Positions 10,042 to 17,807 of a DNA stretch of 64,000 nucleotides are shown piece by piece (the stretch's first letter is position 1; the number at the start of each line of letters is the position of its first letter). The stretch is from Streptomyces aurantiogriseus (GTDB lineage Bacteria > Actinomycetota > Actinomycetes > Streptomycetales > Streptomycetaceae): NCBI RefSeq assembly GCF_014649375.1, contig NZ_BMSX01000002.1, positions 318,619 to 382,618 of the forward strand, read 5' to 3'. The position numbers and the translations under genes are program-made. Below the pieces are notes generated by a model, which saw only the letters and a program-made list of their open reading frames with translations, did no database searches and was not told the origin of the DNA.

Positions 10042-10162
10042 GCACTCACGGTGGCGTTCCGTGGCGTAGCGTGACCAGTGGTGACGCGCTGACGCCGATC
10101 CGTCGTACGGGGCGGGCGCGGGCGCTGTACGTGGCGGTACGCAGGGGAGAGGCGGCAAGACG

Positions 10163-11014
10163 GTGACCGTGCGGGACGAGGAAGCGGGGCAGCCGCAGCA
10201 GCGGCCGGAGGACGATCCGGGGACGGGCGTCGTGACCGCGTTCGGGCGGCAGTTGAAGCTGCTGCGGACGCGGGCGGGACTGGAGCGGGCCGAGTTCGGC
10301 AGGCGGCTCGGGTACTCGGCGGACACGGTGGCGTCGATCGAGCAGGGGAGACGGATTCCGCAGGCCCGGTTCATCGAGAGGGCGGATGAGGTGTTGGGGG
10401 CCGGGGGTGTTCTGACGGCCCTCAAGGAGGAGGTGGGGAAGGCTCAGTACCCGGCCTACTTCCGGGACGCGGCTCGCCTGGAAGCCAAGGCAACGGCGCT
10501 GAACCTGTACGCGGTGTACGCGGTGCCGGGTCTGTTGCAGACGGAGGACTACGCACGGGCCGTCTTCCAAATGCAGCGCCCCCTGCTGCCCGACGAGGTC
10601 ATCGAGCAGCGCCTTGACGCTCGCCTGGCTCGACAGCAAGTGTTCAGTCGGAGGCCCGCGCCGCTGATGAGTTTCGTGATCGAAGAGGCGGTCCTGCGGA
10701 GGCCGTTGGGCGGTCGGAAGGTGATGCGGGAAACGCTGGAACAGATCCTGCTGACAGCACAGTTGCGGCATGTCGAGGTGCAGGTCATGCCGACCGATCG
10801 CGAGGACAACGCTGCGTTGGGCGGTCCGTTCACGCTGATCGACACGGACAAGGGCCAGCGCATCGCGTACGCGGAAGTACAGGACGACAGTCGGCTGTAC
10901 ACCGAGGCGGCCAAGGTGCGTGAGTTGGAGGCCAGGTATGGCATCCTCCGATCACAGGCCTTGACGCCGAGCGAGTCATCCGCCTTCATCGAGAAACTGT
11001 TGGGAGAGCCATGA
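10163..11014 (+). CDS. XRE-family helix-turn-helix regulator with DUF5753 domain
   Basis: A 283-residue regulator. An N-terminal HTH (residues about 28-85: F-G-R-Q-L-K-L-L-R through S-I-E-Q-G-R-R-I-P) is followed by the DUF5753 ligand/partner domain (residues about 100-280) with Y-A-V-P-G-L-L-Q-T-E-D-Y-A and Q-V-M-P segments. This is the WhiJ-like class found in many paralogous copies in Streptomyces. It overlaps the downstream DUF397 gene by 4 nt, so the two are translationally coupled and probably act as a pair. The GTG at 10163 is used; an N-terminal acidic extension precedes the HTH. Confidence 0.9.
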   Translation: MTVRDEEAGQPQQRPEDDPGTGVVTAFGRQLKLLRTRAGLERAEFGRRLGYSADTVASIEQGRRIPQARFIERADEVLGAGGVLTALKEEVGKAQYPAYFRDAARLEAKATALNLYAVYAVPGLLQTEDYARAVFQMQRPLLPDEVIEQRLDARLARQQVFSRRPAPLMSFVIEEAVLRRPLGGRKVMRETLEQILLTAQLRHVEVQVMPTDREDNAALGGPFTLIDTDKGQRIAYAEVQDDSRLYTEAAKVRELEARYGILRSQALTPSESSAFIEKLLGEP

Positions 11015-11214
11015 GCGTTCGCATAGCGCACGCCGTGCCAGAAGCCGCCTGGTGCAAGAGCAGCTACAGCACAGGTGGCGGCGGCGAGTGTCTGGAAGTC
11101 GCTGCCGTTCCGGGAGCCATCATGGTTCGGGACTCCAAGCGACCGGAAGGGGATCGGCTGGCCATCGGGACCGAGGCCTGGGCCGACTTCGTGGGACTGG
11201 TCGCCGGACGCTGA
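11011..11214 (+). CDS. DUF397 small protein
   Basis: A 67-residue DUF397 protein with the typical W-C-K-S-S-Y-S-x-G-G-G-G-E-C-L-E-V-A start, V-R-D-S-K middle, and W-x-x-F-V-x-x-V end. DUF397 proteins pair with XRE-DUF5753 regulators in streptomycetes and modulate development or secondary metabolism. The ATG overlaps the regulator stop by 4 nt (ATGA). A strong hairpin follows 22 nt after its stop. Confidence 0.9.
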   Translation: MSVRIAHAVPEAAWCKSSYSTGGGGECLEVAAVPGAIMVRDSKRPEGDRLAIGTEAWADFVGLVAGR

Positions 11215-11236
11215 ACCCGGCGGACGTATGACGAAC

Positions 11237-11267
11237 GGGGCCTGGTGCGCGTGCCGCACCGGGCCCC
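11237..11267. terminator. Bidirectional hairpin terminator
   Basis: GGGGCC-T-GGTGCG pairs with CGCACC-G-GGCCCC across a 5-nt loop (13 bp with one T-G wobble). It lies between the convergent DUF397 gene and hsdR, so it can serve both strands. There is no T-run, as is usual in Streptomyces. Confidence 0.7.
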
Positions 11268-11274
11268 GAGCGCG

Positions 11275-14200
11275 TCAGAAGTCCTCCAGCCCCTCCTCCC
11301 GGCGGATCATCCGCCAGGCGGCCCGGCGGGCACTGCGGTCGAGGTTGGACTTGAAGTCCCGGTCGGTGCCGAAGTACCGCTTGCCGAGGGTGTCGATGGT
11401 GGAGACATGGTCCATCATGTTCTCCTCGAACTTCTTGTCGAAGACGATGCCGAAGTTCTCCTCGTCGTTGACGAGGGCGGCGGCCCGGACCTTCGGGTCC
11501 TTCTTGGTGGCGTTGAAGGCCGGGAGGACGTCCTCCTCGGTGAACTCCGTGCCGAACTTGGCGTTGAACTTCTCGATCAGCTCGGACAGCAGTGACTTCT
11601 CGGCGTCCTTGGCGCCGCCCGCTGCGTCGCCGAATCCCTTGAGCTCGGCCGCGCCCTCAGGGCTGAGGGACACGTCGTGCTCGCCGGTCTTCTCGACGCG
11701 CAGGTGGCTCAGGTCGACCTCGCCTATGTCGACTCCGCCGTCGGCGAGGCGCGGGAGGCGGTTGAGCAGGTAGCGGCCGTAGAGGTACAGGCGCTCCAAC
11801 TCGGCGTCCTGGTAGGGGACGATCTGCGCGAGGAAGCCGTACTTGCGGACGTAGTCGTTGAGATTGGCACGGAAGTCCTCGGCGGTCTCGACGTCGTCCT
11901 CCTCGTCGCTCTCCAGGAGGGCGGAGAAGCGGGTGACGGCGGGAGACAGGAGACGGTACAGCTCGGCGTGGAGCTTCTCCCACTTGGACTGGGAGCCGGC
12001 CGCCTTCTCCTGCGCGTCGAGGTACGCGGCGACGAACTCGTCCATGTCCTGCTCGGAGATGACCGGCGCGGACATGACGCGACTCTGGGCCGTGTAGAGG
12101 AGGTTGGGGTCGGAGGGCAGGGTGTGCGCCTCCTCGAAGTACGGGCGGAAGGCGTCCTGGATGTCCTCGGCCTCGTTGACGAAGTCCAGGACGGCGAGGT
12201 CGGCCTGGGACTTGCGTTCCGCGGTGCGGTTGAGGCGGGAGAGCGTCTGCACGGCGGCGATGCCGGTCAGTGTCTTGTTGACGTACATCGTCGTCAGGAG
12301 CGGCTGGTCGAAGCCGGTCTGGTACTTCTCGGCGACGACCAGGATCCGGTACTCCTGCTGCCCCTTGCCGCCGGCCTTCGCGGCCTTGTCGTCGGCGCGG
12401 GTGTAGCCGAACGCCTTCGGCAGCGCGCTCTCCGGCAGGCCGCCGTTCTCCTTGCTCTCGGTGGTCTCCTCGCCGTCGATGGTGAGGGATCCGGAGAAGG
12501 CGACCAGGACGCCCAGGTCTGGGTACTTGGTGTCGTACTCGACGTCGGCGATGTAACTCCGGATGGCCCGCGCCATCTGCACGGCGGAGTGGCGGGAGGC
12601 CGTGACCACCATGGCCTTGGCCCGTCCGCCGAGCCGACCGCGGGTGTGGCGGACGAAGTGCTCGACGATCACCTGGGCGTGCTGGGACACCGTGTGCTCG
12701 TGCATGAGCGCGAACCGGGCGAGCAGGCTGTTCGCCTTCGAGGGGTCGACCTCCTTCTCGTCGCGGTTGAGGTTCGCCAGCTTCCAGTACGTGTTGTACG
12801 TGACGTAGTTGCGCAGGGGGTCGAGGATGAAGCCCTCCTCGATGGCCTGGCGCATGGAGTACGTGTGGAAGGGGCGGTAGACAGGCTTGCCGTTCTCCAC
12901 GCCTTCGGTGCCGAAGAGTTCGAGCGTCTTGGACTTGGGTGTCGCGGTGAAGGCGAAGTAGGAGAGGTTGGTGGCGCGGGAGCGTTCCACCGCCTTCGCC
13001 TTCAGCTTGTCGTCCACGGTGACCGTGGTCGCACCCTCGTCGTCCGAGTCGGCGTCCAGGCCGAGGTCGCGCAGGGCCGACTTGACTGCCGTGGCGGCGT
13101 CGCCGGACTGGGAGGAGTGCGCCTCGTCCACGATGATCGCGAAGCGGGTGCCCTTGATCTCGGTCGGGTTGCGCTTGATGTAGTCCAGCAGCGCAGGGAA
13201 CGAGTGCAGGGTGACCGTGACGATCTTGCCGGTGTCCCGGGAGAGCGCGCGGGCGAGCTGCTCACTCTTCGCGCCGTGCTTCTCGTCGACCTTCACGACC
13301 AGGCCGTCCGTCTGCGAGAAGCTGCCGACCGTCGCCGAGAGCTGGGCGTCCAGGGCGCGGCGGTCGGTGATGACGATGACCTTGTCGAAGACAGGCTCGC
13401 CCGGCTTGATGCGGCCGTCGGCCAGGGCATCGGGCCTGAGAACGTGCGGATCCCGGCGGGCGTGCAGGTCGCTGAGGCGGTGAGCCAGCCAGCCGATGGT
13501 GTTCGACTTGCCGGAGCCGGCGGAGGCCATGATCAGGTAGTTCTGGCCGGCGCCGTGGACGGACGCGTGCGCGGTGAGCTTCCGGACCACGTCCCACTGG
13601 TGGAAGCGGGGGAAGATCGTCGACTTCGTCGTGCCGCCGCCGGGCGTCTTGTGCTTCTGCTGGTGCACGAAACGCTGGAGCAGGTCGAGCCAGTTGTCCC
13701 GCTGCCAGACCTGTTCCCAGAGGTAGGAGGTGGCGTACGTGCCGTGGGCCGTGGGCGCCGGGTTCCCGGATCCGCCGGGCTGGCCGGGGCCGTTCGAGCC
13801 GGTGTTGAAGGGCAGGAACCGGGTGCTCTTGCCGCGCAGTTGGGTGGCGACGAAGACCAGGTCCGGGTCGACGGCGAAGTTCGCGATGACCCGCCGCGTG
13901 AAGATCAGCTCGGTCGGGTCGCGGTCGGTCCGGTACTGCTCCTTGGCCTGCTCGACGCCCTGACCGGTGAGCGGGTTCTTCAACTCGGCCGTGGCGACTG
14001 GGATGCCGTTTAGGAACAGGGTGAGGTCGAGGCGGTGACCCCAGTCGGCTTGCTTGGTGGCGTAGGGGAGTTCGCGGACGACGGTGAGGCGGTTGGCCCG
14101 GTAACCGTCGAGGACGGAGTCGGCGGAGACGAGGTTGGGCCTGAAGTAGGCGACGCGGAGACGGACGCCTCGGTCCTTGACGCCGTTGCGGAGGACGTGG

Positions 14201-14457
14201 AGCAGGCCGTCATCGGCTATGGCCCGGTCGAGACGCTGCGCGAAACCGCGCTGCGCCTCGTTGGGGTTACCGCCGTAGACGGTGAGGAGTTCATTCCATT
14301 CGTCGGGCTGGGTCGCGCCGATGAAGGTGTAGAGCTCGTTGGTGTCTAGGCCGAGGTCGGCCTGGTAGTCCTCAGGGTTCGCTTCCCGCCAGCCTCGCTC
14401 ACAGAGGGCGGCAACGATGGCGGACCCGAAGGAGGACTCGTCGTGCACGGGGCTCAT
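11275..14457 (-). CDS. hsdR: Type I restriction enzyme R subunit
   Basis: A 1060-residue motor/nuclease subunit of a type I restriction-modification enzyme. The PD-(D/E)xK nuclease core is visible as Asp144 with E158-L-K160. The SF2 translocase has Walker A A-S-A-G-S-G-K-S-N-T, the DEAH box I-I-V-D-E-A-H-S-S-Q, and F-T-A-T-P motif III; a long C-terminal helical region follows for assembly with HsdM. Length is normal for the family and no frameshift is seen. The ATG at 14457 overlaps the hsdS stop by 4 nt. It is the last gene of hsdM-hsdS-hsdR and cuts unmodified DNA after ATP-driven translocation. Confidence 0.95.
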   Translation of the reverse strand: MSPVHDESSFGSAIVAALCERGWREANPEDYQADLGLDTNELYTFIGATQPDEWNELLTVYGGNPNEAQRGFAQRLDRAIADDGLLHVLRNGVKDRGVRLRVAYFRPNLVSADSVLDGYRANRLTVVRELPYATKQADWGHRLDLTLFLNGIPVATAELKNPLTGQGVEQAKEQYRTDRDPTELIFTRRVIANFAVDPDLVFVATQLRGKSTRFLPFNTGSNGPGQPGGSGNPAPTAHGTYATSYLWEQVWQRDNWLDLLQRFVHQQKHKTPGGGTTKSTIFPRFHQWDVVRKLTAHASVHGAGQNYLIMASAGSGKSNTIGWLAHRLSDLHARRDPHVLRPDALADGRIKPGEPVFDKVIVITDRRALDAQLSATVGSFSQTDGLVVKVDEKHGAKSEQLARALSRDTGKIVTVTLHSFPALLDYIKRNPTEIKGTRFAIIVDEAHSSQSGDAATAVKSALRDLGLDADSDDEGATTVTVDDKLKAKAVERSRATNLSYFAFTATPKSKTLELFGTEGVENGKPVYRPFHTYSMRQAIEEGFILDPLRNYVTYNTYWKLANLNRDEKEVDPSKANSLLARFALMHEHTVSQHAQVIVEHFVRHTRGRLGGRAKAMVVTASRHSAVQMARAIRSYIADVEYDTKYPDLGVLVAFSGSLTIDGEETTESKENGGLPESALPKAFGYTRADDKAAKAGGKGQQEYRILVVAEKYQTGFDQPLLTTMYVNKTLTGIAAVQTLSRLNRTAERKSQADLAVLDFVNEAEDIQDAFRPYFEEAHTLPSDPNLLYTAQSRVMSAPVISEQDMDEFVAAYLDAQEKAAGSQSKWEKLHAELYRLLSPAVTRFSALLESDEEDDVETAEDFRANLNDYVRKYGFLAQIVPYQDAELERLYLYGRYLLNRLPRLADGGVDIGEVDLSHLRVEKTGEHDVSLSPEGAAELKGFGDAAGGAKDAEKSLLSELIEKFNAKFGTEFTEEDVLPAFNATKKDPKVRAAALVNDEENFGIVFDKKFEENMMDHVSTIDTLGKRYFGTDRDFKSNLDRSARRAAWRMIRREEGLEDF

Positions 14458-15713
14458 TCGGTTACTCCTTCGGTTACGTTGCGGCCGCTGGCGGTGGATA
14501 CGTCGAACTGGCCGGTTACGGCGGCGGTGATGAGGGCTTGACGACGTTCTGCGAGAAGCTTCTGAGCCTCACCGAGGCGTCGCCGCAATGCAGCCGAGGC
14601 ATCGATAGCTCGCAAAGTATCTTTCGTTATCGCTGCACTGTCGGGAGGAATGGGGATTCGGTACTGACGCAACTGCTCGCCAGTGAGGTGTGGAATCGTA
14701 GCGATGTTGCCGTCTGCATCGAAGACACCACACGACTTGGCATACCTCAGCCAAAGCATCAGCCACTCTACAGGGACATTCCCGGCTTGCCTGACTCTGT
14801 GCAGTGACTTCTGGAAATAGCATTCTGCAATCCGGCCATCCCATACGGCCGCCTCCGCCACGCCTGCCCCGCCTTCGCAGACAAGGAGGTCGCCAGGCTG
14901 TACAGAATAGCGTCGTACCTCATTAGCCTCGAAGTGCATTGTGGCCATGTCTGATGTATCGATCTCATACCAGTGCACGTTCGCATTGCGAAGGTAGGGT
15001 CGCTGAGTCTGGCCAGCTGTTCGGGCGGGATCCAGCATCTTTCCGAGTTCGGTGAAGAAGTACGCGTAAACCGGGCCAATCAGCCAGGATTTTGGAACCC
15101 ATGGAAGCCATGGCCACCCTGTCGCTTGCCCATCGGTTGGTGTGGCCTCCCCGGAGAGCATGCGGCCGATTATTGCCAGTTCTCGTTCATCCAAGGCTGC
15201 CATTTGGGCGTTTCGCTTGTCCGTCACTGCGTCGATTCGAGCGGTCTCGGCGTCAAGGAAGTCTGCGATGCGGCGCTGCTCTTCCAGCGGAGGCATGGGA
15301 ACACGCAGGTTCTTGAATGCCTCGATGTCAATCGCTTGTCCCTGCCTGATCCCCTGCGTGATGTTGGCTAGCTGTGAGACGAGCAGTCCGGATCGGAAAT
15401 AGTGCTTATAGAAACACGGATCTGCACCCTGTGCCGCCCTCAGGACCGTGTAAGCGGGGCTGACGATACCGCGAACCGTCGAGTGTGAAATGCCGTGCTG
15501 AAAGGAACGCAGCCCGATCACGAAGTCGTTGGGCTCCACCAGCTTGTAATTGCTGACGTTCGAGTCGGGATTCCACACGGAAAAGCCGAGGTCGGTGCGG
15601 AGCGTCACCCCGTCTTTCGTGGCCGAGGCCAGAGGAGCATCAACCCCTCGCAGGTCCCGGTGGAAGAAGACGTACCGTGCCCGCGGGGTTGTCCAGTGCG
15701 TGGGAAAAATCAT
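14454..15713 (-). CDS. hsdS: Type I restriction-modification specificity subunit
   Basis: A 419-residue DNA-recognition subunit with two target-recognition domains (about 1-170 and 200-365). Each is followed by a conserved helical spacer: P-M-P-P-L-E-E-Q-R-R-I-A-D-F-L-D after the first, and I-P-I-P-P-D-S then L-L-A-E-R-R-Q-A-L-I-T-A-A-V-T-G-Q after the second. The base composition is visibly more A/T-rich than in hsdM and hsdR on either side, especially 14600-15500, as expected where recognition domains are exchanged horizontally. The ATG at 15713 overlaps the hsdM stop by 4 nt, and its own stop overlaps hsdR, so all three are translationally coupled. Confidence 0.93.
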   Translation of the reverse strand: MIFPTHWTTPRARYVFFHRDLRGVDAPLASATKDGVTLRTDLGFSVWNPDSNVSNYKLVEPNDFVIGLRSFQHGISHSTVRGIVSPAYTVLRAAQGADPCFYKHYFRSGLLVSQLANITQGIRQGQAIDIEAFKNLRVPMPPLEEQRRIADFLDAETARIDAVTDKRNAQMAALDERELAIIGRMLSGEATPTDGQATGWPWLPWVPKSWLIGPVYAYFFTELGKMLDPARTAGQTQRPYLRNANVHWYEIDTSDMATMHFEANEVRRYSVQPGDLLVCEGGAGVAEAAVWDGRIAECYFQKSLHRVRQAGNVPVEWLMLWLRYAKSCGVFDADGNIATIPHLTGEQLRQYRIPIPPDSAAITKDTLRAIDASAALRRRLGEAQKLLAERRQALITAAVTGQFDVSTASGRNVTEGVTE

Positions 15714-17701
15714 TCCGTGACCTCCCTCAGGAGCTGCTGGATCTCCGCTTCCATTGCTTTCAGCTCCGCGTCGATCTCAGTCAACGGCCGCGGGGGTTCG
15801 TACACGTAGAAGTGCCGCGTGAACGGAATCTCGTATCCGATCTTTGTCTTGCTTCCGTCGATCCATGCGTCCGGCACATGTGGGTGGACCTCCCGCTCCA
15901 GGTACTCCTCGATGTCCTCACCCAACGGCACGTTCTCGTAGTCCCGAAGCTCAGCATCCGGCTCAGGCTGCCCCTTGACGCGCTGCACCTCGCCCTCCGG
16001 GTCCCGCACTCCGATCACGTCCCGCAGAGCCTTGTTGAACGGCGCCCCAGTGGGCCAGGTCCCGCCGGCCTGCACCACCGCGTCCTTAAGGGCGAGCCAA
16101 GCCTCCTGCTTCGTACCCCAGTTCATGCCCATCAGGGACTTGAAGGCGTCCGCCAGCACCGGAGCCTGCGGCAGTTTTTGGATCACCTTCGACGCCTCGA
16201 GCGCCGCCAGCGTCTCCTGTGTCACCTCGAACCGCAGCTTCAGCGGCCGTTCGACCGTGATCCGTTGGTAGCCGAAATCCTCGTTGGCGAAGACCTTCAC
16301 CTTGCCGTGCAGCGCATGCTCCGGGTCGTCCACCACGGACAGGGCCTCGCCGTACAGCTTGACAACCGTCGCGATGTGCTCCTTGCCCAGCTCCTTGCGC
16401 TTGTCGCCCAGCGACTTCCGCATCTTCTGCCACTGGTCACGCGCGTCCAGCAGCACGACCTTGCCCTTGTGGTCCGGGCTCTTGCGGTTGGTCAGGACCC
16501 AGAAGTACGTCGAAATACCGGTGTTGTAGAACAGCTGGTCCGGCAGGGCGACGATTCCCTCCAGCCAGTCGTTCTCCAGGATCCATCGGCGGATCTCCGA
16601 CTCGCCCGAGCCGGCCGCGCCCGTGAAGAGCGGCGAGCCATTGAAAACGATCGCCAGCCGCGAGCCGCCCCCGCCGTTCACATCCATCGGCTTCATCTTC
16701 GAGATCATGTGCTGGAGGAACAGCAGCGAGCCGTCGTTGATGCGCGGCAGCCCCGCCCCGAAGCGGCCGGCCTCGCCGAGCGACTTGTGCTCGTGCTCGA
16801 CCTCCTCCTTGACCTTCTTCCACTCCACGCCGAACGGCGGGTTGGCCAGCATGTAGTCGAAGGTCTTGCGGGCGTGGCCGTCGTCGGAGAAGGAGTTGCC
16901 GAAGGCGATGTTCTCCGGGTTCTGGCCCTTGATCATGAGGTCGGACCGGCAGATCGCCCACGACTCGGGGTTGAGCTCCTGCCCGTACACCTCCACCGTG
17001 GCGTCCTCGTTGAACTCGGTGATGAGGTCGTCCATCGCGGAGAGCATGCCGCCCGTGCCGCAGGCCGGGTCGAGGACCGTGCGCACCGTACCGGGCAGTT
17101 GGAGCGCGTCACCGTCCGGAGCGACGAGCAGCCGCACCATCAACTGGATGACCTCGCGCGGGGTGAAGTGCTCACCGGCCGTCTCGTTGGACTGCTCCGC
17201 GAAGCGGCGGATCAGTTCCTCGAAGATGTAGCCCATGTTGTGGTTGGGCACGACCTCGGGGCGCAGGTCCAGGTCCGTGAACTTGCCGATGACCTTGTAG
17301 AGCAGCCCGGCGCTGTCCAGCCGCTTGATCTGCTGAGCGAACTCGAAGCGCTCCAGCACGCCCCGCGCGTTGTCGGAGAACGCCCCCACGTACACCTGAA
17401 GGTTCTGTGCCGCGTTCTGCGGGTCGTCCGCGATCTTCTTCAGGGTCAGGCTGGACTTGTTGTAGAAGGAGTGGCCCGAGGCCCGCCGCAGGAAGCGGTC
17501 CGGGTCGATCCCGCTGTCCTTGTGCTGCTCCGCGATCTCCGCGACCTTCTCGCGGGTCGGCTCCAGCACGCACTCCAGGCGCCGCAGCACCGTGAACGGC
17601 AGGATGACCTTGCCGTAGTCAGACTGCTTGTAGTCCCCCCGCAGGAGGTCGGCGACGGACCACGCGTGGTTCGCCAACTCCGTGTGCTTACTGCTGTTCA
17701 A
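15710..17701 (-). CDS. hsdM: Type I restriction-modification N6-adenine methyltransferase subunit
   Basis: A roughly 663-residue HsdM. The N-terminal helical domain starts N-S-S-K-H-T-E-L-A-N-H-A-W. SAM motif I is L-D-P-A-C-G-T-G-G-M, and the catalytic motif IV N-P-P-F-G-V-E-W is intact, so it should methylate adenine. I place the start at the TTG at 17701 because GGGGA lies 5 nt before it and homologues typically begin at this point; a GTG at 17740 would add 13 residues without a good ribosome site. It is the first gene of the hsdM-hsdS-hsdR operon, 106 nt downstream of the orphan methylase gene on the same strand. Confidence 0.92.
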   Translation of the reverse strand: MNSSKHTELANHAWSVADLLRGDYKQSDYGKVILPFTVLRRLECVLEPTREKVAEIAEQHKDSGIDPDRFLRRASGHSFYNKSSLTLKKIADDPQNAAQNLQVYVGAFSDNARGVLERFEFAQQIKRLDSAGLLYKVIGKFTDLDLRPEVVPNHNMGYIFEELIRRFAEQSNETAGEHFTPREVIQLMVRLLVAPDGDALQLPGTVRTVLDPACGTGGMLSAMDDLITEFNEDATVEVYGQELNPESWAICRSDLMIKGQNPENIAFGNSFSDDGHARKTFDYMLANPPFGVEWKKVKEEVEHEHKSLGEAGRFGAGLPRINDGSLLFLQHMISKMKPMDVNGGGGSRLAIVFNGSPLFTGAAGSGESEIRRWILENDWLEGIVALPDQLFYNTGISTYFWVLTNRKSPDHKGKVVLLDARDQWQKMRKSLGDKRKELGKEHIATVVKLYGEALSVVDDPEHALHGKVKVFANEDFGYQRITVERPLKLRFEVTQETLAALEASKVIQKLPQAPVLADAFKSLMGMNWGTKQEAWLALKDAVVQAGGTWPTGAPFNKALRDVIGVRDPEGEVQRVKGQPEPDAELRDYENVPLGEDIEEYLEREVHPHVPDAWIDGSKTKIGYEIPFTRHFYVYEPPRPLTEIDAELKAMEAEIQQLLREVTE

Positions 17702-17807
17702 CTGGATCCCCGAATTCCTTCCGAAATGTCCCAACCCCACCGCCCGAGCCGATGCAGCAGGCCGGGGCGGTCCGACAAGTGTGGTCTATGTGTGAGGGCC
17801 TACGTGC

